DNA from: an uncultured Planctomycetaceae bacterium
Lineage (GTDB): Bacteria > Planctomycetota > Planctomycetia > Pirellulales > Thermoguttaceae
NCBI GenBank assembly: GCA_947307005.1
Contig: CAMZHY010000204.1
Location: 1 to 6,809, forward strand
Direction: 5' to 3'
DNA length: 6,809 nt
Below the pieces are notes generated by a model, which had not been told where the DNA came from, ran no database searches, and saw only the letters and a program-made list of their open reading frames with translations. Every line of letters begins with the position of its first letter. Within the stretch, counting starts at the first letter, position 1. Both the position numbers and the translations under genes were made by a program. Shown piece after piece: positions 1 to 5,843 of this stretch.

Positions 1-188
1 CCGACGAGACGAAAGACTACGCGATAACGCTCGCGCCCGAACTCGTCGCCGCGCTTCAAAAATCAAGCGCCGAAATCTTTGAAGAGCTGTCGGAACAGCG
101 GTTCGACGGAGCCGCGTCCATCTGGATTCTTAAGGGCAAGATCGAGGCGCAAGACGTCCGAGTCTTCCGCCTCGACGCGGCGAAATAA
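1..188 (+). CDS. 3' end of an unidentified gene
   Basis: The frame starting at base 3 is open from the left edge to a TAA at 186-188, giving the last 61 residues of a protein whose start lies outside the window. The tail is rich in charged residues and reads like a folded, soluble domain. It includes a helix-like stretch (APELVAALQKSSAEIFEELS) followed by strand-like segments (ASIWILKGKIEA and VRVFRLDAAK at the very end). I do not recognise the family and propose no function. Codon choice (GCG, GTC, CTC, GAC) matches the other genes here. A strong intrinsic terminator begins 24 bases after the stop, which supports this being a genuine gene end and the last gene of its transcript. Confidence 0.7.
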   Translation, partial: DETKDYAITLAPELVAALQKSSAEIFEELSEQRFDGAASIWILKGKIEAQDVRVFRLDAAK

Positions 189-211
189 CGCGTTAAACGC
201 CCTATAACGAC

Positions 212-254
212 AAACGGGACGCTCCGAACGCTTCGGAACGTCCCGTTTTCTTTT
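212..254 (+). terminator. Strong intrinsic terminator after the left-edge gene
   Basis: Bases 212-221 (AAACGGGACG) pair perfectly with 239-248 (CGTCCCGTTT). After one C/A mismatch, 223-228 (TCCGAA) pairs with 232-237 (TTCGGA) around a three-base CGC loop. The 16-bp stem is followed by TTTTCTTTT at 246-254. It follows the stop of the + strand gene by 24 bases. The beta-helix gene converges on it from the other side and stops at 301. Read on the minus strand, the same hairpin has a poorer tail (TTTGTCGTT), so it may also act as a weaker terminator for that gene. Confidence 0.9.
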
Positions 255-300
255 AAGTGCGCCGACGACCTCCGCCGTCGACGTCGCTAAAAAGCTCGCG

Positions 301-2256
301 TTACTTTCTTCGCGGGGACGGGCCCGCGCCGAGTTCGTCGCGGTTGAGGAGTTCGAAGTCGTCTTTCTCGTAATCGCGGAATTTCGGTTCAAGCCAGCGG
401 GAATGGGCGTCTTGACCCGTTTCGGAGCGGTATTCGTCCCACGTCATGAGCGGTTTGCCGTGCGACGCGTCGAATCCGAAATACTTGTCGCCCTGAAAAT
501 GCTCCCGATCTTTCCAGACCCAGTAGACGTTGTTGTCGATACGATACTCCCCGACGCGGTCGTGCCAGAGTTTAATGAAGTATTCGGAGGAGTCGCAGAA
601 GACGTTTTCGCGAATCGTCACGTCGACCTTAGCGCACGTCAGCCCGTAGCCGAGAATCGGCGTCGCGATTTTATCCGGACGCTGAACGTGGCTCCAGTCG
701 CGCCCGCAGTCGACGCACAGGTTACGCTCGAAGACGCACCCTTCAAGGATCGTCTCCTCGTCCGAAAACCAGATTTCAAACGCCTGCTCGCAGCGATACA
801 TGACGCAGTCGCGGATCGCAAGGTTGCGTGAAACGGACCTATCCGGTCCTTGCGCCGTTGTCGCCGTGTCGTAAACCCGCGAGAATTTGCACCGTTCGAC
901 ACGACAGTCGATCGATTTGTTCCAGAATTGCACCCCGTTGCCAAAGCGAACGCGTTTGCCCTCGCCGCCGCCCCCGTAAAGGTCGCCGCCGCCGATCCAG
1001 TCGAAATCGCAGTCGCGAACCACGACGCGCTCCGCGTCGTCGACGGAAACTCCATGCGCGCCGGTATGCGTCAGCGCGAGATTCTCAACGACGACGTCGT
1101 TTCCAACAATCTCGCAGCAGTGCGGACGCAAAACGGCCTCGATCGACGCGTATTTCTTGCCGGGGTTCGCGTCGGACTTGAGAAAAACGCGGCGCGAAGC
1201 GATATCGTACCAGAAGTCGCCGTTTTCTTCGAGATCGTCGAGCGTCCATTTTTTGAAACCGCAGTATTCGCGACGGTCGTAGGTCGGCGCGAACCGCTTT
1301 GTCGCGGGGTCGTCCGACGGTTTGACCGCGCCCGGCTCCGTAAAGACAAGGTTGCCGACGTCCTTTCCAAGTTCGACGGAGGCGGACGTCAGTTCCCGAG
1401 CGCCCTCGACGACGAAGTCGAAGGTCGCGCCGTCGGGAATCGCGCCCCCGAGGAAGAAAGTCACGCGCCCGTCCTCCGCGTCGACGTTCGTGTGGAACAC
1501 GGCGTCAAACTCGCGCCATTCGTTCGTTATCTCAAGGTCGGAAGAGACCGTGTCTCCGTAACTCGACCACGGCGCGTCGCTCATGAAAAGCGAGGGCGCG
1601 GTCGCCGGGATCGTAAAGGGCTTGGAGGAACGCGCGCGGAATCGTAGCGCGACGTAACGGGAGCTACGAACGGGAAACCCTTGCGTCGTGAACTGGAAAA
1701 AGGATCCGTGGGAGCCCGAGGCGACGCAGGAAACGCGCCAACCTTCGGCGTCGTCAAGTTCCGGGAAGACCTCGCGCGACGCCTCGCCCTCGGCGTCGTC
1801 TTCCGTGTAGACAAACCAATCCCCCGAGGCGAATTCCGCCGTTTCCGGCGCGGGATTCTTCGCATCGCGGAGCTTATTCTCGAGCGTCGCCCAGAGACCG
1901 TCGCCGACGCGGGTCCAGAGTTTCGGATCGCTTAAGTCGGCGGAACTGAGGATTCTCGGCTTTACGCCCTTTCCGTACGCGCCGTAGCGGACGGGGCGTC
2001 CTTTTTCGCCGGACTTCGTTCGCAGCGTCCCGCGCCAAACGCGCCCGCGTCGGAAAAGGACGGAGTCGCCCGGCTCGAGCGCCGCCGCGTCGACGCGCTC
2101 GAGCGATTTCCACGCGGTTTCGGGCGTCGTTCCGGCGTTCGCGTCGTCGCCGCGAAGGGAATCAACGTAATATTCGGCGGCTCGCGACGTTCCGACGAAG
2201 GACAGAATCAATCCAAAGGCGACGCAAAGAAGCGTCGATTTTAACAGGTTATTCAC
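301..2256 (-). CDS. Secreted right-handed parallel beta-helix protein
   Basis: Encodes 651 residues from a GTG at 2256-2254. This start is chosen because AAGGAG lies eight bases upstream and the product then begins directly with a signal peptide: MNNLLK, a hydrophobic core to about residue 22, and an SRA-A cleavage site near 26/27. The longer open frame from TTG at 2277 would place that Shine-Dalgarno inside the coding region. The mature N-terminus (YYVDS...GDDANAGT, residues 29-43, then PGDSVLFRRG and YGAYGKG) is the entry segment typical of many secreted beta-helix proteins. Residues about 160-285 look like an inserted beta-sandwich, carbohydrate-binding-like domain. Residues about 372-575 form the repeated coils (VVVENLAL, VVVRDCDF, RVERCKF, LAIRDCVMY, TILEGCVFERN, VTIRENVF). 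The C-terminal TGQDAHS...PKF.D....DF.L element (about 613-636) is also common in this class. Such folds include polysaccharide lyases and hydrolases, but I can name no catalytic residues or substrate. It probably acts outside the cytoplasm. Confidence 0.88.
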   Translation of the reverse strand: MNNLLKSTLLCVAFGLILSFVGTSRAAEYYVDSLRGDDANAGTTPETAWKSLERVDAAALEPGDSVLFRRGRVWRGTLRTKSGEKGRPVRYGAYGKGVKPRILSSADLSDPKLWTRVGDGLWATLENKLRDAKNPAPETAEFASGDWFVYTEDDAEGEASREVFPELDDAEGWRVSCVASGSHGSFFQFTTQGFPVRSSRYVALRFRARSSKPFTIPATAPSLFMSDAPWSSYGDTVSSDLEITNEWREFDAVFHTNVDAEDGRVTFFLGGAIPDGATFDFVVEGARELTSASVELGKDVGNLVFTEPGAVKPSDDPATKRFAPTYDRREYCGFKKWTLDDLEENGDFWYDIASRRVFLKSDANPGKKYASIEAVLRPHCCEIVGNDVVVENLALTHTGAHGVSVDDAERVVVRDCDFDWIGGGDLYGGGGEGKRVRFGNGVQFWNKSIDCRVERCKFSRVYDTATTAQGPDRSVSRNLAIRDCVMYRCEQAFEIWFSDEETILEGCVFERNLCVDCGRDWSHVQRPDKIATPILGYGLTCAKVDVTIRENVFCDSSEYFIKLWHDRVGEYRIDNNVYWVWKDREHFQGDKYFGFDASHGKPLMTWDEYRSETGQDAHSRWLEPKFRDYEKDDFELLNRDELGAGPSPRRK

Positions 2257-2264
2257 GGGGTTCG

Positions 2265-2270
2265 CTCCTT
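2265..2270 (-). promoter_or_regulatory. Shine-Dalgarno that fixes a GTG start
   Basis: On the minus strand the sequence AAGGAG is followed by eight bases and then GTG (2256-2254). The spacing is ideal. The alternative TTG at 2277-2275 lies upstream of this element, so using it would add seven residues (TTG-His-Gln-Gly-Ala-Asn-Pro) ahead of the signal peptide and leave the ribosome-binding sequence unused. Confidence 0.85.
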
Positions 2271-2280
2271 GATGCAAAAG

Positions 2281-2337
2281 TTGTAACGGCGCCGGGTTCT
2301 TTTCAAAGCGCCCGTTCGATTATACAATTTTGTAACG
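2281..2337. repeat. Direct repeat TTGTAACG flanking the divergent promoters
   Basis: TTGTAACG occurs at 2281-2288 and again at 2330-2337 in the same orientation, 49 bases apart, on either side of the promoter core. The following bases are also similar (GCG against CGG). The copies could be binding sites for a regulator of one or both promoters, but an eight-base repeat in so short a region could also be chance. Confidence 0.3.
2300..2328 (+). promoter_or_regulatory. Putative sigma70 promoter of the glycosyltransferase gene
   Basis: TTTTCA at 2300-2305 (4 of 6 to the -35 consensus) is followed by exactly 17 bases and then TACAAT at 2323-2328 (5 of 6 to the -10 consensus). Transcription would begin near 2335 and leave a leader of about 63 bases before the ATG at 2398. 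The element overlaps the minus-strand promoter of the beta-helix gene. Assigned from sequence only. Confidence 0.5.
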
Positions 2338-2347
2338 CGGGAGGCAA
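2319..2347 (-). promoter_or_regulatory. Putative sigma70 promoter of the beta-helix gene
   Basis: On the minus strand TTGCCT (2347-2342, 4 of 6) is followed by 17 bases and a perfect TATAAT (2324-2319). Transcription would start near 2312 and give a leader of about 56 bases before the GTG at 2256. This is the best promoter-like match I found in the window. Its -10 box shares bases 2323-2324 with the opposing promoter, so the two polymerases could not occupy both at once. Confidence 0.65.
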
Positions 2348-2397
2348 ATCTCGCCCAATCGTAGATTCGTTTACGCCGTTCCCCACTGGAGAAGACC

Positions 2398-3369
2398 ATG
2401 ACAGAGCTGTCCGTTGTCGTTCCCGTTTTCAACGAAGAAGAGAGTCTCCGCGCGCTCTACGGAGAAATCGACGAGGTCGTTCGATCGCTCGACGCAAACT
2501 TAGAGTTGATTTTCATCGACGACGGTTCGACCGACGCCAGCTGGTCGATCGTCGCGGAACTGGCGCAGAAGGATCCGTGCGTCCGAGGAATTCGGTTCAG
2601 GCGCAACTTCGGCAAAGCGGCGGCGCTCGACGTCGGGCTTCACGCCGCGACAAAGCCGATCGTGATGACGATGGACGCCGACCTTCAAGACGATCCGCAT
2701 GAGATTCCCGACTTCCTCCGCCTTATGGACGAAGGTTTCGACTGCGTCAGCGGCTGGAAACAGACCCGACACGACCCATGGCATAAGGTCATCCCCAGTC
2801 ATATCTTCAACAAGATGGTCAGCAATCTGACCGGCGTCAAGCTCCACGACCACAACTGCGGCATGAAGTGCTACCGTCGCGAAATTTTCGACGAAATCTC
2901 CCTTTACGGCGAGTTGCACCGCTTTATTCCCGCGCTCGCGGGCGCTAGGGGCTGGAAAGTCGGCGAGAAGGTCGTCAACCATCGCGCGCGGAAGTTCGGA
3001 CATTCCAAATACGGGTTCACGCGCTTCATCAAGGGGTTTCTCGACTTGCTGTCGGTCAAGTTCGTGACGAGTTACGGAACGCGTCCGCAGCATTTTCTCG
3101 GAACGGTCGGACTGTGTTCCTTCGGGGTCGGCGCGCTCACGCTCCTGTGGCTCGCGACGCGCTGGGTCTTGGCGCGAATCCCGTTCCTCGGGCTGGCGAA
3201 CTACGCGCTTTCCGGGCGTCCCGCGGTCGTCTATTCGGCGGCGCTCCTTCTCTTCGGCGCGCAGATTCTCTCGATCGGCTTCATCGCCGAGCTCATCGTC
3301 GCGCAGAACAACCGAAGAACAAGAGAATATTCCATTAAAGAGCGAACAGACGACAAAGATAAAGAATAG
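2398..3369 (+). CDS. GT2 polyprenyl-phosphate glycosyltransferase
   Basis: A 323-residue family 2 (GT-A fold) glycosyltransferase of the DPM1/GtrB/ArnC-like group. Members move a sugar from a nucleotide donor onto a polyprenyl phosphate at the cytoplasmic face of the membrane. Visible motifs are the N-terminal VVVPVFNEEESL (residues 6-17), the nucleotide-binding FIDDGSTD (39-46), NFGKAAALDVG (70-80), the metal-binding MDADLQDDP (92-100), HNCGMKCYRRE (152-162), HRFIPALA (174-181) and RKFGHSKYG (198-206). Two hydrophobic segments at about 232-254 and 276-300 anchor the C-terminus, ahead of a charged tail. All expected motifs are present and the length is normal for the two-helix subgroup. The start is ATG with GGAG at 2388-2391, six bases upstream. 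The sugar cannot be read from sequence. No flippase-type (GtrA) or membrane transferase partner is adjacent, so the pathway stays open. The next + strand gene has its own promoter. Confidence 0.92.
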   Translation: MTELSVVVPVFNEEESLRALYGEIDEVVRSLDANLELIFIDDGSTDASWSIVAELAQKDPCVRGIRFRRNFGKAAALDVGLHAATKPIVMTMDADLQDDPHEIPDFLRLMDEGFDCVSGWKQTRHDPWHKVIPSHIFNKMVSNLTGVKLHDHNCGMKCYRREIFDEISLYGELHRFIPALAGARGWKVGEKVVNHRARKFGHSKYGFTRFIKGFLDLLSVKFVTSYGTRPQHFLGTVGLCSFGVGALTLLWLATRWVLARIPFLGLANYALSGRPAVVYSAALLLFGAQILSIGFIAELIVAQNNRRTREYSIKERTDDKDKE

Positions 3370-3406
3370 TTTTTCGATTTTTTCGGGAATCGGCGCCTTT
3401 TAACGG

Positions 3407-3435
3407 TTGACGTCGGCGGGTCGACGCCTCATACT
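3407..3435 (+). promoter_or_regulatory. Putative promoter of the GntR-permease cluster
   Basis: TTGACG at 3407-3412 (5 of 6) is followed by 17 bases and then CATACT at 3430-3435 (4 of 6). Transcription would start near 3442 and leave a leader of about 48 bases before the ATG at 3490. The -10 box lies in the first copy of a direct repeat whose second copy is just downstream of the predicted start, a layout suited to repression by the encoded regulator. Confidence 0.6.
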
Positions 3436-3461
3436 GTTCGGTGCGACTGTCATACTTGTCG
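3429..3461. repeat. Direct repeat with 21-bp period, candidate operator
   Basis: TCATACTGTTCG at 3429-3440 and TCATACTTGTCG at 3450-3461 match at 10 of 12 positions and start 21 bases apart, two helical turns. The pair spans the -10 box and start region upstream of the gntR-like gene. GntR-family regulators of the YtrA group commonly repress their own operons, so this is a reasonable operator candidate. Many GntR operators are inverted rather than direct repeats, which lowers confidence. Confidence 0.4.
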
Positions 3462-3489
3462 CGTTAAACAGTTTAAGGGGATAACGTAG

Positions 3490-3975
3490 ATGTACAAACT
3501 CGATTTCAACAGTTCCATACCTCTTTTCGAGCAGATCGAACAGAAGACGAAACTCGCCATCGCGACGGGGGAATTCCCGGAAGGAAAGCTCATTCCGTCC
3601 GTCAGGGATATCTCGAGGGCGGCGGCGATTAACCATCAGACCGTCGTCAAGGCGTATCGCGACCTCCGAATGGAAGGGGTGATCGTAACCGTTCGCGGAA
3701 TGGGGTTCAGCGTCGCGATCGGCGCCAAGCGTCTGTGCGAGCGTTACCGTCGCGGACTTTTCGAAAAGAAACTCGTCGAGGTTCTCAACAACGGAACGTA
3801 CGGGGGGCTTTCTCCCGACGAGATGAGGGACATTTTCGAATCCACGCTCGATAAAGTCGTCAAAAAGAATCCGATCCAAATCGAAACGCCGCAAAGCGGT
3901 CGCGAGCGGCAGGCGTTCCTCAGAGAGCAACGAAAAAATCTGAGACAACAAAGAAAAAAGTTGCGCGTTAGTTAA
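3490..3975 (+). CDS. GntR-family (YtrA-like) transcriptional regulator
   Basis: A 161-residue DNA-binding protein. Residues about 10-77 form the GntR winged helix-turn-helix: PLFEQIEQKTKLAIATGEF, then IPSVRDISRAAAINHQTVVKAYRDL with the recognition helix near 47-60, and the wing MEGVIVTVRGMGFSV. The opening MYKLDFNSSIPLFEQI is typical of the YtrA subgroup, which lacks a large effector domain. Residues 80-125 (including LSPDEMRDIFESTLDKVV) fit the short helical dimerisation part. The last 25 or so residues are an extra, very basic, Gln/Arg/Lys-rich tail (RERQAFLREQRKNLRQQRKK), making the protein longer than the roughly 120-130 residues usual for the group. The start is ATG with AAGGGG at 3475-3480, nine bases upstream. 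YtrA regulators usually repress neighbouring ABC transporter genes and themselves, which fits the permease gene 112 bases downstream. The ligand or signal is unknown. Confidence 0.92.
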   Translation: MYKLDFNSSIPLFEQIEQKTKLAIATGEFPEGKLIPSVRDISRAAAINHQTVVKAYRDLRMEGVIVTVRGMGFSVAIGAKRLCERYRRGLFEKKLVEVLNNGTYGGLSPDEMRDIFESTLDKVVKKNPIQIETPQSGRERQAFLREQRKNLRQQRKKLRVS

Positions 3976-3985
3976 AATTTGCTCC

Positions 3986-3998
3986 CGAAGCGCCTTCG
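3986..3998 (+). other. Small hairpin in the gntR-permease gap
   Basis: CGAAG (3986-3990) pairs with CTTCG (3994-3998) around a CGC loop, ten bases after the regulator's stop. There is no T-run after it, so it is not a terminator by itself. It lies 34 bases before the terminator-like hairpin and could be part of a folded leader or of 3' end protection of the regulator message. The support is only the five-base stem. Confidence 0.25.
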
Positions 3999-4032
3999 TC
4001 GAATCCAAAGACGCCGTCAAAAGTTCGGAATA

Positions 4033-4060
4033 AAACCGCGCATGGCGGCGTTTCTTTTTT
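4033..4060 (+). terminator. Weak terminator or attenuator between regulator and permease
   Basis: CCGC (4036-4039) pairs with GCGG (4045-4048) around a GCATG loop. AAA (4033-4035) pairs with TTT (4051-4053) across a two-base bulge, and the run CTTTTTT follows (4054-4060). The stem is short and bulged, so termination would be partial. It sits 57 bases after the regulator's stop and 28 bases before the permease ATG. The likely effect is more regulator than permease transcript, or conditional read-through. I saw no convincing separate promoter for the permease. Confidence 0.55.
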
Positions 4061-4087
4061 GATCAAACGCGAAGCAGGAGTCCGGCG

Positions 4088-5827
4088 ATGAAACAGTTCG
4101 GCGCCATCTTTTACAAAGAATATCTTGAGACGCGTTTAGAGACGCTGATCTTCCTGATCGTCGGCGCGTTTTATTACGTCGCGGCGACCTCCTTTTTCGA
4201 CTCGTATTCGACCTCGAGCGTCGGTTTTCTTCGGCTCCAACCTTTCCTAACGGCGGGGATCGTCGCGCTGTGGCTCAACGCGACGATTTTGTCCGCGACG
4301 GCGTTCGCGCGAGAACGCGAAACCGGAAGTCTGGAGACGCTCCGCAGAATCGCGCCCGACTGGCGAATCGCCGCGGTCGCGAAATTCTGCTACGTCTTCG
4401 CGTCGACGGCGCTCCTCGCCGCGATCCTCTTCGGCGTCGCGCTCTGCGTCGACAGGTTCGGCGGACGCGAAACTTCAACAACGCTCCTCTCCTATTTTCG
4501 GACGGACTTCGGGCGCGATCTCTCGACGTTCCTTCGCGGTTCCGGGCTCCTCGTCGCGTTCTGCTGGGGCGCTTTTTGGACCGGGCGCGTCGAGCGGCAA
4601 ACGACGGCGATTTTCCTAACCGTCGTTTGCGCGCTGGCGAGCGGTCTGATCGCGACCGGAATTTGTCAAGGCGTTTGGGGCGGCGCCGGAGACGCGAGCG
4701 ACTTGTCGCTTCTGCGGCTTGTCTTAGGATTCTGTCTTGTTCTCGGACTCGTCGCGCTCGCGTTCGCGCCGGGGCGGAATCGATTCGGATACCGCGACGA
4801 CTCCGCTCGGCGCCCCTTTGGCGACGACGCGAATCGAAGCGACGCGGCGCTCGCCGTCTCCCGCGCAGCCCTCGACGACTTCAAACGCCGCGCCGCGAAA
4901 CGCGTCAAACCTTGGTCGTTCCCTGCGATCGTCGCGCACGTTCTCAGAGAGTCGGCGCTCCTCTTCCGCTCCCCCGCGTCTATCCTCTTCGAGCTAACGA
5001 TCCTCGTTTTCCTCGCCGCGCTTCTCATTTCGACGGGGACGAATTACGAACTGTTCGGAAAGATCGCGGGATCATTTTTCGGCGCGATCTACGCCGTTTA
5101 TTTTGTTTCGTTCGCTTCCGGGCTCTTTCGCGACGCGAAACGCCGAGACGCGCCGCTCAAGTCGCGCTTTGGCGTCGGGCTGTGGCGATACTGGCTCGCC
5201 AACGCGCTCGTCGCGGCGGGAATCGTCGTCGTCGGTCTTCTCCTCGCGCTCTACTTTGACTTCGAGTTAAACGACCGCATTCGCGGCGAGATATTCGACT
5301 ATCCGGTAAGCGGAACCCAAGAGAGTTTCTTGACCTGGCTCTTCGACGTCAAACCTCTGCGCAGTTTTCTGACCTTTGCGGTTCCGCTCGCGACGTTCTC
5401 CCTAGGCGCGGCGCTTTGGAGCGCGGCGGCGCCGGGCGGACGGCTCGTCTCCGCCGCAAGAACGGCGATTCTCATCGCGCTCGCGCTCGTCGCCACAGCG
5501 TTCTTCAACGATCTCGCGACGCTGGAAGCGAAAGCGTTCTTTTACGGCCTCGGCGCGCTCTTCGCGTTCGGGTCGATTCCCGTCGTCGCGAGGAGTCTCA
5601 GAGAAAAGAAATCGCGCCTGCTCCTCGCAATCCCGCCGGCGACGCTCGCGGTCGCGCTCCTCGCGCTCGCGTTCTTCGCTTTCAGTTTCCAAGTCTTCCT
5701 CCCAGGGCTAAACGCGCAAAACGCGCCGTCGACGCGCCCGACTCCCGCAGTAGCCGCGACAGAAACGGTTTCAACGCCGCCCGTCGCGACGACGACGTCC
5801 CCAAACGACTATCTAGCGCAATTTTGA
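4088..5827 (+). CDS. ABC-2-type transporter permease, multi-spanning
   Basis: A 579-residue integral membrane protein with about 12-13 predicted spans (near residues 20-37, 51-74, 98-120, 152-166, 171-193, 209-227, 298-315, 325-346, 368-390, 424-446, 456-473, 482-500 and 510-537). The N-terminal half is characteristic of ABC-2 permeases. It opens MKQFGAIFYKEYLETR, then has the coupling-helix signature AFARERETGSLETLRRIAPDWRIAAVAKF (72-100), equivalent to the 'E.E.GTLE.L...P' element of the family. A second half after a basic cytoplasmic loop (about 228-290) begins AIVAHVLRESALLFRSPAS, which looks like a degenerate repeat of the N-terminal elbow helix. That would make the protein a tandem fusion of two six-span halves. 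The C-terminus (541-579) is a Pro/Thr/Ala-rich low-complexity tail. The start is ATG with AGGAG at 4076-4080, seven bases upstream. It should need an ATP-binding partner, and none is encoded here. The substrate is unknown. Confidence 0.85.
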   Translation: MKQFGAIFYKEYLETRLETLIFLIVGAFYYVAATSFFDSYSTSSVGFLRLQPFLTAGIVALWLNATILSATAFARERETGSLETLRRIAPDWRIAAVAKFCYVFASTALLAAILFGVALCVDRFGGRETSTTLLSYFRTDFGRDLSTFLRGSGLLVAFCWGAFWTGRVERQTTAIFLTVVCALASGLIATGICQGVWGGAGDASDLSLLRLVLGFCLVLGLVALAFAPGRNRFGYRDDSARRPFGDDANRSDAALAVSRAALDDFKRRAAKRVKPWSFPAIVAHVLRESALLFRSPASILFELTILVFLAALLISTGTNYELFGKIAGSFFGAIYAVYFVSFASGLFRDAKRRDAPLKSRFGVGLWRYWLANALVAAGIVVVGLLLALYFDFELNDRIRGEIFDYPVSGTQESFLTWLFDVKPLRSFLTFAVPLATFSLGAALWSAAAPGGRLVSAARTAILIALALVATAFFNDLATLEAKAFFYGLGALFAFGSIPVVARSLREKKSRLLLAIPPATLAVALLALAFFAFSFQVFLPGLNAQNAPSTRPTPAVAATETVSTPPVATTTSPNDYLAQF

Positions 5828-5843
5828 GAACCTTCGAAAAGCC

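Noticed and set aside
850..1647. 265-codon plus-strand open frame inside the beta-helix gene
   Set aside because: It is antisense to a gene with a clear signal peptide, domain motifs, Shine-Dalgarno and promoter. Its product is low in recognisable structure.
2281..2397. Riboswitch or structured leader in the divergent region
   Set aside because: Leaders of about 56-63 bases on either side are too short for most riboswitch classes, and I found no strong stems beyond the small promoter-proximal repeats.
2500..3093. 197-codon minus-strand open frame inside the glycosyltransferase gene
   Set aside because: It is antisense to the conserved GT2 motifs and has no family features of its own.
3375..3401. 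Possible terminator after the glycosyltransferase gene (CGATT/AATCG with a later TTTT)
   Set aside because: The stem is only five base pairs plus G-U wobbles, and the four Ts come five bases after the stem. Too weak to call, though some 3' end must lie near here.
3973..3978. TAAAAT, a -10-like box at the end of the gntR-like gene that could drive the permease
   Set aside because: No -35-like hexamer lies at a suitable distance upstream (the region is AAAGAA-like), so it is probably AT-rich chance.
3400..4020. 206-codon minus-strand open frame over the gntR-like gene
   Set aside because: It covers the promoter and the winged-helix coding region of a well supported gene on the other strand. 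No convincing ribosome-binding site or domain was seen.
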